Source of the DNA: Papiliotrema nemorosa
Taxonomy: Eukaryota; Basidiomycota; Tremellomycetes; Tremellales; Rhynchogastremaceae
Direction: 5' to 3'
Length of the DNA stretch: 64,000 nucleotides
NCBI GenBank assembly: GCA_032158125.1
Contig: JASKOT010000011.1
Coordinates: forward strand, 62,001-126,000
Positions 44,292 to 55,428 of the stretch are shown here, piece by piece; within the stretch, counting starts at the first letter, position 1, and each line of letters begins with the position of its first letter. The position numbers were made by a program, and so were the translations under genes. The notes beneath the pieces were generated by a model that was not told where the DNA came from, did no database searches, and worked only from the letters and a program-made list of their open reading frames with translations.

Positions 44292-46237
44292 ATGGCGCCG
44301 GCACCTACAGCTACCGCTAACCGCCCGATGGCTCAACCTTCCAAAACACGATATTTCAAGGGAAAAGCTCCCGAACTCGCTCCCGAGTCCGACTCGGACG
44401 AGGACAACGATGATCAAGAGGAAATTCAATTAACAAAACCGAAATTCAAGGCGGCGACAAAGGTCTTGCCTATTGATCCGTCCTTGGTGGCTGGAGGAGC
44501 GGGACGCGTGATCACCGATGTGGGTGGTATTGGAAAGGCTGGAACCGGCGGAATAGGGATGAAGATGGAGCTGGGAGGAGCAAAGATTGGTGGACCTCAG
44601 ATATTCTCCAAACCGGGTATGCGATGGATGTATGAAATGACGATCTTGCTGATAATCAGTCAAGGAGGAAAGCTCAGAGGAGGAAGAGAGCGAAGAGGAG
44701 GAAGAAGAGGAAAAGCCAGCTCCAAAATTCGCAAAGCCGCCTGTTCCTGGAGATGAGGTGTGTGACTCCTCATCGAGGTTCAATGGCGTTGATGATCAGT
44801 CTAGTGAATATGAGACCGACTCGGAGGAGGAATCGGAAGAGGAGACAAAACCCGCTTTCAGACCTGTCTTCATACGCAAGTAAGCTTGACAGTGTCTGCG
44901 AGCTAGTGGCTAAGCTGATTATGAGGGATCAAAGAGGGATGACGCAGGAAAAGGCCGCCGCGGAAGCTGAGGCAAGGCTAAAGGCGGAGGAGGAGCTTCA
45001 GGCTCAACGAAAGGCAGATAGTAAGGATCTTGCGGGAGAGACGATTCGTCGTGAATTAGCAGAGAGTGGGTGACACGATAACCTCATGAGTCATGCTGAC
45101 ATATAAGGGGAAGTGACGGATATTCAGCCCGATGTAGACGATACGGACGGTTTGGACCCTGCTGCAGAGTTTGACGCTTGGCAAGCTCGGGAACTGAGAC
45201 GACTCGTCCGAGACAAAGAGGCACAAGCTGCTCGAGATCTGGAAAAGGAGGAGATCGAGAGGCGGCGTGCATTACCGGAAGATCAGAGATTACGCGAGGA
45301 TATGGAGTTTGCTCAAGCGACACGAGATCGAGAAAAGGGCGAGATGGGCTTCCTGCAAAAATACTACCACAAGGGTGCTTTCCACCAGGTGCGTCGACTC
45401 TTCCGGCGCGAGAATCCTCTGACGTCTAGGACGACGATCTTCTCAAGCGAGATTATACGGCTGCTACGGAGAGTGCAGTGGATATGAGCAATCTCCCTTC
45501 GGTCATGCAAGTCCGAGATTTCGGAAAGGTGAGCAGCTGCGTAGACTAGTGCTGACTGTGTAGCGATCTCGAACGAAGTATACTCACTTGGTCGACCAAG
45601 ACACGTCGCAGGGAGGTTGGGGAGCGGCCAAACCTGTTGTGCCGGCTGGGACACCTGGACAATTTGGGCAAGCCACCATGGGTCAAGGGCAAGGTCAATT
45701 CGCTCAAGGGTGCTGGAATTGTAAGTCTCGCTTGCCGTTCAAAATGAGGCTGATGGACTAGGTGGTGGCGATCATATGCGGAAAGATTGTCCGAACAACA
45801 ATCTCAATGACCCCATGGCTCAATTTGGCCTGGGCAGCAGCTCCAATGCTGGTGGACTAGGTGGATCAAGTTATGGTCGCGGTGGTGGTCCGCCGCAGGA
45901 TTATGGGACGAGAGAAAGGCAACCGAATCGATATGCCGAGGACGGAAGAGAAAGGAGATTCGACGAGCAAAGACGCGCGGGTGGATCCGATAGGCATCAA
46001 GATAGAGGTTACGATCGCGACAGATATAGGGATGAGGGCCGCAGTAGAGACGACAGGCGACGCGAGAGAAGCAGGAGTCCGGAAAGGCGGCGAGATGGAG
46101 ATGCAAGACGAGATGAGAGGGACCGCGATAGGAGGCGAGATGATAAAGACGACGGGGATCGCGATAGGAGGCGAGATGACAGGGACAGGGATAGAGACAG
46201 GGCGAGGGACAGGAATAGGGACGGGGACAGGCGGTAG
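44292..46237 (+). CDS. MFAP1: Spliceosomal MFAP1-family protein with C-terminal zinc knuckle and RD tail
   Basis: About 8 exons encode roughly 530 residues. The MFAP1 (microfibrillar-associated protein 1) core, a spliceosome B-complex component, is clear. It has an acidic Glu/Ser stretch with SSEYETDSEEE, the block KPAFRPVFIRK with MTQEKAAAEAEARLKAEEEL, then DIQPDVDDTDGLDPAAEFDA with WQARELRRLVRDKEAQ, and EKGEMGFLQKYYHKGAF followed by RSRTKYTHLVDQDTSQGGW. After this a Gly/Gln-rich linker leads to CWNCGGDHMRKDCP, a CCHC-type knuckle with spacing C-x2-C-x3-H-x4-C. An Arg/Asp-rich tail with RRDDRDRDRD-type repeats runs to the end. Animal and plant MFAP1 end soon after the THLV segment, so the tail is an addition. 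The zinc knuckle is built across an intron (GTAAGT...CTAG). Confidence 0.88.
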
Positions 46238-46822
46238 GGAAGTTTCGTTCGTAAGAGGCATTGATGGGAGAATATCGCTATGTCGGACATCTTGCGGGGC
46301 GATTGGCGCAAAGCTATCCTCATATTCGTTCAGAGTTCAACACAGCATGATGTATCCCTTCATACGATCGAGCGATTGATTAAATTTTAGCGTACTTTTG
46401 ACGGGTTGTATAGGGGACGGGGCAACGAGAGGTGCTTCGACAGCTGAAACATGTTTGAATGATTGATGACATTTTGCGGCTCGCTAGTGATCGAAGCCTT
46501 GTGTTTGTACGACCTCGAGACCCGTGATTGGAGCTGGAAGTACTTTAGGAAGGCGTCCTTCTCACAGCAACATTCCGGCGCTCGAGGCAGTCTGTGATCT
46601 TCCCCGAAGATGTGATAGAGGTACAGTACTCGTAGTGGCGAAACTCGAAGTCGATGAGCCGCTTCACCGTCTCGAGAGTGTACTGTACCTTCTGAAACGC
46701 GTCTGTAATGTATGACAGAACTGCGACTCCTTGATCGATACATCACGCTCTCTTGGTCTTGGCTCTATGAAAGGGACCTGTTGAGGGTTCATAGAACAGT
46801 CTGTCTCTTATAAACCGCAAGA
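46238..46822. other. Intergenic region with TATA-like element
   Basis: About 585 bases between two plus-strand genes. A CTTATAAACC lies at about 46807-46816, only about 15 bases before the ATG at 46823, unusually close for a TATA box. No coding sequence is seen. Confidence 0.35.
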
Positions 46823-47554
46823 ATGGCTAAGGATGGATCAATTGTTTTGTACATCACCATGAGCAGAAATGAAGAAACGCCGACATTCAGGATAGAAGCA
46901 ACGCTGGCTGATCGTACCGATTTGTCGAGCGTCGATGATCCCACTGTCGACGATCGTCAGATCAACATCACCGGCGTCGCAGACACGTGTTCAAACGAAA
47001 GCGAGTCCGCCACCAAAGGGCAGAAGACTGAGGCATCACAGCCTATCATAGTCCTCTACAGTATCAATCCCAATCGTTTCATATCACACATATGTGATAT
47101 CAAGATTGGACCTCATCCTCAATCAAAGGGACTGCGAGACTCCATAGAGACGTATTTCGAGACAGTCTCAAAGCCCAAATGGAAAACCACGCAAACTGCA
47201 CTGGAAAGGGTCACCAAAGAGGCCCTTGAGCAGCATTTCAATGGCGCAGACTCGCAAAGGTCTTCCAAGGTGACTGCAAAGTTGAAGTCATTCACTTCGG
47301 GCATACCCGGTGTGTTAAAGAAGGCACTATCTAAGCAGATTGACCTTGATCAACTGCGCAGCCAGACATCGTCGGGTGAATGGTGGACTGACGAGTTCAT
47401 CGTGAACCATCCGTGGAAGACACCTCCACCGACGGACGGCTCGGAGATAGATGACGATGATGATGACGGACAGAGAGCGGATTGTACAGCAAGAGAGATC
47501 TCCTCGAGCACTGCAACTCGTGCAAAGCCGGCAACTGCAGCGTACAAGAAATAG
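46823..47554 (+). CDS. Unknown intronless acidic protein
   Basis: A single open frame of 243 residues starts at ATG 46823. The first 40 residues are moderately hydrophobic (SIVLYITMSRN, FRIEATLADRTDL). Residues about 75-160 look folded (IIVLYSINPNRFISHICDIK, then SIETYFETVSKPKWKTTQ with ALERVTKEALEQHF). The C-terminal 60 residues are acidic then Thr/Ala/Lys-rich (SEIDDDDDDGQRAD). I see no membrane segment and no family. Coding status rests on length and on codon use like its neighbours. The nearby TATA-like box suggests that the true start could be the ATG at 46859. Confidence 0.55.
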   Translation: MAKDGSIVLYITMSRNEETPTFRIEATLADRTDLSSVDDPTVDDRQINITGVADTCSNESESATKGQKTEASQPIIVLYSINPNRFISHICDIKIGPHPQSKGLRDSIETYFETVSKPKWKTTQTALERVTKEALEQHFNGADSQRSSKVTAKLKSFTSGIPGVLKKALSKQIDLDQLRSQTSSGEWWTDEFIVNHPWKTPPPTDGSEIDDDDDDGQRADCTAREISSSTATRAKPATAAYKK

Positions 47555-47745
47555 TCGTCGTATTGTCACAGCCCAGCCTCAGCTCGCTGTGATCTGATCA
47601 GCCGTCTATGAGTATAAGTCGTCAAGTATGCATATATCGCATGAGAGTGCATGTCATTATGTTCGTTTCTATCTTCAGCTCTGATGCACTCCCACATTCC
47701 CACATTCGACTCAAAACTCACCTAGATTCATTTCACTGCAGATTG

Positions 47746-48791
47746 CTATTCCGCATCCATCCCGTCCCACTCTGCTTGCTGCTCTCCCTCTGCGACCTCA
47801 TCCTCACTATCCCTCCACCAATGTGTGATACCCAGCCCAGATTCCGCTATACTGGCAAAGATTTTATACCCAGCTTGTTCTATTGGATCTTTCCTCTTGA
47901 TCGGGTTACCGTATTCGTCGACTTCTTCATTGTCCTGCATGAAAGAAGGTATCTCCGGGGTAGGCTTGACAGCTTGCCATTCTGTATCAGATATACGGAA
48001 CCGAATCGGTTCATCGTCGTCGATATAGAGTCGATCTAAAAGTGAGCCAATAGATCCATTGATAGGTGAAACGACTGAGAACGGACCTGCTACCACGGTA
48101 TTGGCTAGTTCTTGGTTGGTCATTGCCCTTGAATCGTCCTCTGGGTCACTATACCAGAAGAATCGATTTTGGCTCGCATCGCTATACGTTAGCTTTGATG
48201 GCAACAAGGCCGCGAAAAAACTAACTATCCAGTATTCGGAGCGAGAAGATTCGGAGTGATATATATATCCTGGAAGAATCCTACAGACACTTGCAAGTCA
48301 GCTATGCGAGACGAACATTATGCAGTGACAACTGACCTCTGATGTACAGTCTCGTCGTGCTGACTACTTTGCCAACCATGACCTCGCCGATAAACGGCGC
48401 GAAGAGCATGAGCCGTATAGATACTATTTATCAGCTCGGCATCCTGAAGGCGGATAGCTGACCTTTGTAATACATCAGACCATTACCCCAGGTCACCTTT
48501 CCGTCCTCGGCGGTAAGAATGTCAAAGACTGAGAGAGCTAGTCCTTTCCCCATGATGAGCTTGTTGGCGTATCTATCGTATCAGACCAATTGTCATAAAC
48601 AATCTATCTCATCTCCGCGCGGCGTCGTAGCTGGGGTCTCTCACTCACTTCTTGTTCAGTGCATCCTGAATTGCAACTTCGGGTTTAATGTCGAAAGCTT
48701 TCGGCTCAACAGGTACCGTGTCCTGTATATCAGCTTCAAGCTTTTAGTCAAGCAGATGATGCCTGACCTTCACACCCAGCAGAACGAACAT
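47746..48791 (-). CDS. RPC25: RNA polymerase III subunit RPC25 (Rpb7-like)
   Basis: About 6 exons on the minus strand give about 262 residues from ATG 48791 (MFVLLGVKD). The stalk subunit of Pol III, paired with Rpc17. N-terminal Rpb7-type RNP domain: DTVPVEPKAFDIKPEVAI, then KYANKLIMGKGLALSVFDIL with DGKVTWGNGLMYYKV and RLMLFAPFIGEVMVGKVV. C-terminal OB domain: GFFQDIYITPNLLAPNTGY, then SQNRFFWYSDPED, DDEPIRFRISDTEW and GLGITHWWRDSED, the RPC25-specific end with an acidic tail. The first exon is only 24 nt long. The frame is also open upstream to an ATG at 49037, which would add 82 residues not expected for this family, so I use 48791. Confidence 0.9.
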
Positions 48792-49158
48792 GACCCGCCA
48801 GAGACCCTCGTCGAGACCGAGAGCTAAGTATCGTCTATGCGCACCAATGATCCCATCTTCGGTTGACAGAGGGGCAGACTTTTGTTGTTGGCTCGTCTCG
48901 GATCCGAAAGGGAAGATTTTGCCACCCCACCCCACATCCTGTTCGGCGATGACCGCCTCCTTTGACGTATTTTCGCTTTTGGACGAGATTTTGAGACAGC
49001 CTTCAGATTCAGCTCGATCATCCACTTGTATATTCATTAGAAGTACAAGTTATCGCTACGCCGGTACAGGCTTCGGACGTCGAGATTCGAAGGGTACCTA
49101 ATACCGGATTTACCGAACGGAAATCGTCGCTGAATAGAGAGATCTCACTAAGGTCACC
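48792..49158. other. RPC25-RIM2 divergent region with long in-frame leader
   Basis: About 370 bases between two divergent ATGs. On the minus strand the RPC25 frame stays open to 49037. That is either a 5' leader or a lineage-specific N-terminal extension. No other feature is seen. Confidence 0.4.
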
Positions 49159-50703
49159 ATGGCCAGCACCACCACCCCGTCATCTTCATCTTCGTCCTCC
49201 ACATCTTACCTTGGTCCCTGGTCATCCTCATCAAAGCTGCCAACCGATACCACACCTTCTTCCACGTCTTATCGCCTGATCACATCCGCGTCGCCATCCT
49301 CCTCCACTCCCCCGTCCACTGCTTCACCACCTGAAGAACCAGCAAAGAAGCTACAGGGATGGAAACACTCGGCAGCGGGAAGGTGGGCAGTCTGGTCCTT
49401 GATCCTTAGAACAAAGCTCATATTAGTCTGGGAGGGATGACAGGGGCTATCGTGACCTCACCGTTCGATGTCGTCAAGGTGAGTTATAAGTCCCTGTTCA
49501 TCGGTGGACCTCGATGAGATACTGATAGGATAGACGCGATTACAATCGGACCTCTTCAGAACATCAGCAGGAACAACCAGCTCATCGAAAGCTGCCGCTA
49601 CTACAGCTGCCAAACTTGCCGACAAGTCTAGAGGTGGTCTATGGCATTTTGTCGATACAATGCTTCTCATACGGTTCGCAGAGATCGCTGTGGACTCAAG
49701 CCGAAAACTGACGTATAGGCGCATAGGGGTAGATGAAGGATGGAGAGCATTATATAAAGGTCTGGGACCCTCTCTTGTTGGTATAATACCAGCTAGGTCC
49801 GTTGGTCACAACGCCCATGAGTTGAGCTAATGTACAGGGCGATCAATTTCTACTGTTACCCGACCTCAAAGGCCTACCTTGCCTCTCAATTCCCAAACGC
49901 ACCGACAGAGAAGCCAGGTCAAACGGCAGAGGATAGTCCTTTGGTCCATCTCGGTGCGGCTGTTATCGCTGGTATATGTACCGCTACCGGTACAAATCCA
50001 ATCTGGGGTGAGCTCATTGATCCCTCGCCAGAACTGAGCTGACTCAAAAGTCGTCAAAACACGTCTCCAACTATCCGCTAAGAAGCGTGAGAATGCAACT
50101 CCTACCCCTTTACGCACTACCCCATCTTCCTCACCTCTCCCCCGACCCATCGCTACTTCCGCAGCGGCGCTAGCCTCGTCTGCGCCAACATCAAGCGCTG
50201 CAGCATCCACCCTCGCGGCGCCTAGGAGCTCACCGTTCGGCCAAGCCTTCTCGATGACATGGGACATTATGAGCAAAGAAGGTATACGCGGTCTTTATCG
50301 AGGTCTATCAGCCTCGTACCTTGGCGTTTCAGAGGGAGTCATCCAATGGGTCCTGTACGAACGGTTCAAACGACTCGCCAATGTCAACTCTAGCGAATCG
50401 ACCACAAAATCCGGGCACAGTGTCATTTCATACATGGGTTCGATCGTTGGCGCATCAGGTGGAGCCAAAGCCGTTGCATCACTCATTACCTACCCCCACG
50501 AAGTCGTCCGTACAAGGTTGAGACAGCCTACCATTGGCGGTGTGCAAAAATATACGGGATTGGCGCAGACCTTCAAGCTTGTCGTCAAGGAGGAAGGCAT
50601 GGCCGGATTGTATGGCGGTTTGACGGCGCATCTGATCAGGGTGATACCGAATGCCGCTTGTATGTTCCTGATATACGAGGTGGTCGCTGCCAAGTTGGCA
50701 TAG
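49159..50703 (+). CDS. RIM2: Mitochondrial pyrimidine nucleotide carrier Rim2 (SLC25A33/36)
   Basis: About 6 exons encode roughly 430 residues. The first 70 are Ser/Thr/Pro-rich and disordered. Three SLC25 repeats follow: TSPFDVVKTRLQSDLF, GTNPIWVVKTRLQLS and TYPHEVVRTRLRQ. The NPIWVVKTRLQ motif in repeat 2 and PHEVVRTR in repeat 3 are typical of the Rim2 pyrimidine nucleotide carriers, which move UTP/TTP and related nucleotides across the inner membrane. Between repeats 1 and 2 and within repeat 2 there are Ala/Ser/Thr-rich insertions, longer than in most carriers. Introns include GTTCGC, GTCCGT and GTGAGC donors; joins keep frame. The divergent neighbour is RPC25. Confidence 0.9.
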
Positions 50704-51193
50704 GTGGACGAGGATTAGTGCAAGTAGGACTTGCGATACTCTGCCGGCTCGGCACCGGAGGGAATTCGCATTGCCTGAGGGAGGGTGCACCTTGCTCGGC
50801 TCGCTTTGTCGATTGGAAGCCGGAGCAAGAACGTCCTATGAGACGCTGCTCATGGCGGTCGAGTCTGTCGTGCATGCTGCTGTGCGGGTTATAGATGTAG
50901 AATCATACTACAACACTCTTCATGATGAATTTTACGACCTTTGTATCCGTGAAAAAGTCTGCATTCATGCACCGAGCATGGGTGAGTTCAAGTTGAGAGA
51001 CACCTGGGACCGGGTGATTTGGGCGACGTCAACCGAGCGAGCCAGATCTCATTCCCTTTGACCACTTTCGACGTAACCTTCCAATTCATCCTCAACACCA
51101 ACGTTTCTCGCATCGTTCTTGTGGTAAGGCTTGAGGTGTACGGATCGAAGATGAGATAGCGATACACGAGCAACAGTTCCGAGTCCAGGAACA
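50704..51193. other. Intergenic region
   Basis: About 490 bases between RIM2 and the STB6-like gene on the same strand. Overlapping short frames are present, but none is supported. No repeat or RNA gene is recognised. Confidence 0.4.
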
Positions 51194-54100
51194 ATGTCTA
51201 CAGTTCTTTCTCCATCGACTTACAATTCAAATTCACCTCATTCAATCTCCCTCAATTCGCCTTATGCACGGACGACCCATCGAATTCCATCGCCTACATC
51301 TCCTAGCATCGGACACAACGGATTGAATGGGACTTCTCCAAAAGGCAGTGGCGCTGGCGCAGGCTCAAACGGCGTCGTGCCTGTAGGCGGGGGATTACTG
51401 ATCCCCACCGATAGAAGTTTAGAAGAGTTGGAAGAAAAGTGGTTACCTCTCTTGGGGAGGTTAAAGGTGGATCGAGAGGTTTTGCTCCATGGATACGCGT
51501 TATACGCTCTGAGGAACTGGTAGGTCGATGCGTTGTGTCGTAATATTATCAAGCTGTTGAGGGAGTACTGATGCGCTAGGTATTTGAGCAGGACTCATTG
51601 GGCTCAGACGATCGTTACGCAAACGGGCAAACCAAGCGACCATGTGCGTGGCTCATCCTACTTGTGTCTCGACTAATACGCACAGGTTTCGGCGTATCTC
51701 TTGGTTCCCGATCCACTGTTGTCGGAAGCAGCGGGAAAGGCAGAGATCGCCGCTGCCGTACAGAAACTATTGACCGATACACACGCTCAACAGCGAAAGG
51801 TCAGCCTTAGACTTTCACTCCACTCCATGGAGAGCGCTTATGTCGTAGACTGAGCATGGGATACTGCTCGTCACCAGTCCATCGACATTTGGCCAAGATG
51901 TGTGGGTTGAGGAGCTGTATTGTCGCGATCAAGCTAAGACATAGGTTTCCGATCCCAGGTGGTGATCTTCGAGAGATGCGACCATTCTTGGTGGTCAATA
52001 CCGGTCTACGTCGACTAGGATGCGGAGGAAGAGCAGCAATGGGTATGGAGAGTCCCATGTAAGTGCTCCCACTCTGTGCGCAGATCTAAAGCACTAAGTA
52101 TATAGACCCGCTGTTCGACGTAAATTCCTCGAGCTGTACCGTCTTCCTTCTCCACCTAATCATTCTACCTCGCGGCCTACCTCTCCCTCTGCCTCTCCTA
52201 CAAAGGTAGAGTCTCCCTCGGCGTGGGGCCCGAACCCTACCTCATCGCCTAATGCCATCCTCGCAGATCCATTCTCGCATATGGTCCTGGAACTAGTCAA
52301 GCTTATCCAGTCTGCCTTGTCATTATGGGGTATGATCAGCTCGAATGTGGATATTGATGGTTTGTTGTGCGACGAAACAAAAGCCGGGGTGTACGCTTGG
52401 AGGAGAAGTATGGGTATGGAGCACGAAGAGTCTATGCGGATCGAGGTGAGCTGCTCTAAACGGGTCGAGAGTCAGAAGCTGAACAAGCAGAAAGAGACAA
52501 GTGGAGGTGTGATCGATCCAAAGACTCTTGCTGCTTTGTTGAGTTCCATCACCAGTACTCGATACCAGCTTGACGCGCTTGGCGTCGAAAAAGTGCCAAA
52601 GGATCCTCTCTCATCTCCCAGGCGATTCCTTCACGCCTGGCACGCTTACCAGGTCAGCTGCCCCGCCGTCTCGTTGATAGAGCTGACAGTCAGGCATCAA
52701 TCGGACTCAAAGCGGACCGCGCGGAATTTCTGACCGTCTCCAGTATACGGCATCTCAACTCGCTCTACTTGAACGACAGGACAAAGTCCCCCGACGCCCT
52801 GAAAGTCCACCGATTTCTCTTTTCCGGCGTCGCATCCGCCACTTCATCCATTCATGCCAATCTCAAAGGCGGCGGGCTGGACGATACGCCCCTTCGTAAA
52901 CGAGAACACCATCATCTTCGCAATCGCCTCGAAGACGGCTCGTCGGAATCTGGCTTTGGTCTGATTGTTCCCGCTGGGGAAGTGGGCGTATACGCCCCTC
53001 CGGACGTGATGACCTCCGACCTCGAAGCGTACACCAAGGGTATTCTCAAGTCTAGAGAGAAAGATTGGGACGTCATGGGAGCGAGACGGATTGGGGCTTT
53101 GTGGTCGGGACAAACCGAGTTGAGGTATAGACGTAGTCATAGAGGACTGAACGGGCGGGTTTTGAGAAGAAGGAACGAGAGCGTGGACGAGGTCATGGAG
53201 GATGGGAATAATGGACCTAGAGGTACACTTGAGAAGATCAAGGATGGTCTAGGACTTGTCAGGTGAGTGTGAGGGGAATATGAGATACCTGACGTTAGTC
53301 GGCGAGGCACATACGAGACATCTGACTCGGATACTGGTGGACCTGGACCAGCTAGTCTGAGGAACGTACTGGCTCGGCGTAAACAGAACACGGTGCCTAC
53401 TGTCATCGAGCCGTGAGACGAGAAGTTTGATCAGGAGCACTAGCTGATATTCAGTGACGTCGAGGAAGTCGACGAGCAGCTCGACCCTCAGCCAGCCGGT
53501 AAGCTCTCCGAGTGTTGACTGGTACGAGACTGTATATCTAACGTCCAGCCTCACACAATTCTGCTGTTTCTCGACTTGACGTGGAAAGGCCATACGGAAC
53601 GAACACAAGTCGTCATTCTTTTCTGAGTGGAACATCACATGGAAGACCCTCCATCATTACGTATCTGTCGAATGACGGGTCCGATACTCCCTCCAGACGA
53701 TCTTATGCACACACGAGCCCCAAGCATGAACGCAACGAAGAGTTCTTTCGAGATCGCCGACCATCAGGTATGGCGGAACGAGCAGTGGCCTGGAGAAGCC
53801 GTGGAGGAGCCACTACGATGCTCAGGACGGCTAGTGATGGTGCCGATGTTGCGCTCGAGGAAGGGGGGATGGAGTGGGAGGTGGTGAATCCGCACGGGAC
53901 TGGTAAAGGCAGGGCGATATCCGACCGGCCACTTGTCAGGCGGTAAGAAAGGCTCACGTGTGGATGCTGATCTCTAGACATTCCCTGCAGGACCGTTTCG
54001 ACTACAGAACCATGCGACTGTCCGCAGCGTAAGTATAGGTATACGCTCACGCGTAATGCTGATGATAGGAACCACCTCGCGATCGACGTCGAAATGTGCG

Positions 54101-54489
54101 GGATCCTCCTTGATCTCCGCAAGAAAGAACGCCAATTAGCTGAGAAAGCGCTCGAAGCGAAGACTTTCGAAGAGAGCATATTCAAAGCCACCCAAGATAT
54201 TATCGACGCCATCAGGTCTCGTCGAACTCAACTTTCGTCTCTTCAAGCAGAAGTAGACAAGGTGGAGAAGGATATACGACGAGCGGTAGATGAGGTCGAT
54301 GAGGATGACTCGATTCAATGGGCCAGTAAGAAGATTCAATTTTATCTTTCGGAAGATACGCATTTTAGTGAGATTTTGTGGAATTTGAGGAGGTTGGAAC
54401 ACGAGTGGGAAGAGGTCCGGGCAAAAGTCGAAGAAGAGAAGAAGTGTGTCCAAGTGACAGAGGGGAGGAAGTGGTGGTGGTTTTGGTGA
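51194..54489 (+). CDS. STB6/STB2-like (Sin3-binding) protein
   Basis: About 13 exons encode roughly 900 residues. After a Ser/Pro/Gly-rich start, residues about 80-260 match the N-terminal domain of fungal Stb2/Stb6 proteins: VLLHGYALYALRNWYLSRTH, TQTGKPSDHVSAYLLVPDP, and VFPIPGGDLREMRPFLVVNT followed by GLRRLGCGGRA and FLELYRLP. Yeast Stb2/Stb6 were found as Sin3-binding proteins. The middle region is helical with HMVLELVKLIQSALSLWG and LAALLSSITSTRYQLDALGV. The C-terminus is a coiled coil (ERQLAEKALEAKTFEESIF, then RTQLSSLQAEVDKVEKDIRR) ending in a Trp-rich tail (GRKWWWFW). Introns were placed by frame. An in-frame TAG at about 51941 is removed by a GTGGGT...ATAG intron. Confidence 0.75.
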
Positions 54490-54622
54490 TGTTACGCATA
54501 GGACAAACAGCTTGTATGCATTGGTTACAACGTGGACCTGAGTAGTGTGACGGGCAAGGTGGCATGGCTCTTTGCTGGGTATATGGGCGAGAGTATACGT
54601 GCGATGGAATCAAGAGAGATAA

Positions 54623-55189
54623 TCAGATTCGTTCAGATGGGTTGAAGGGTTTCGAGCCACCTCTCGAGGATGAACCTGGTGTAGCAGCCGATGCGGTGTT
54701 TGTAGGTGTAGTCGTGTCGGTCGTCGATGGCGGGACAAACTTGACAGGGTGGTCTGTCCCCACATCCCCTAGACCCAAGTTGGCCATATCGTCCCGAGCC
54801 ATCAAATTGCTGCGTATCAGATCAAGCATCCTATTGAAGTATTTCTAGCTTCTTCCTCAAAATCGTCGGATGGATGCGAAAAGCTCTCTTTGGGAATAAC
54901 TCACTGGTCCATCCGGCATTCTAGATATTTTCTCGATTCAGCCCTACATTTGCCCATATCCCCTCCATTCGCCTTGATGCATTTAAGATGGACCATCATG
55001 AAATCTCTACATTCGCCTGGAGATGAGTACATCTCATGTGTGGGATGCGCCTAGCACAGGCGCGCAACAGACTTGGGCTGGAGAGGGGGGGGAAGTGAAC
55101 TCACCATCGTGGTCGAGAGGGAATGAACCGCGTTGAGGCGGTGTCACTTTGAAGGTATCCCTCAATCCTCCTGGTCTACCGAATGACAT
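54623..55189 (-). CDS. COX19: Cytochrome c oxidase assembly factor Cox19
   Basis: Three exons (55189-55105, 55016-54905, 54830-54623) give 134 residues. MSFGRPGGLRDTFKVTPPQR, then GSFPLDHDGECRDFM, is the Cox19 start. Twin CX9C motifs: C-RDFMMVHLK-C and C-RAESRKYLE-C, forming the coiled-coil-helix-coiled-coil-helix fold imported by the Mia40 pathway. ARDDMANLGLGD is the conserved end of the domain. Yeast Cox19 is about 98 residues; here a Ser/Thr/Ala-rich tail of about 45 residues is added. The soluble factor works in the intermembrane space on copper delivery to Cox2. It is head to head with the FAHD1-like gene over 239 bp. Confidence 0.93.
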
Positions 55190-55293
55190 GGTCCCACGAT
55201 CTCTTCCTAATGTATGATCAGTGATCTCGTACTCGTACAAGGCTCGTCGAAACCAAGTCGACGGATTAAGAAACCCGACAGATTGCCGAAGAT

Positions 55294-55299
55294 CACGTG
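55294..55299. promoter_or_regulatory. CACGTG E-box between COX19 and the FAHD1-like gene
   Basis: The core hexamer lies about 105 bases upstream of the COX19 ATG and 130 bases upstream of the FAHD1-like ATG, in a 239-bp divergent region. Confidence 0.4.
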
Positions 55300-55428
55300 C
55301 AAGTTCCATCGGAAATGTCGATCCGAGTCGCATCTCGTCGGTTGCATACTCCCGATAACACCTTGCAGGTCGGAATTGACTGATATATACACCCTCGAGT
55401 CGACTCATCCTTCTCCTCCAGTCGCATC

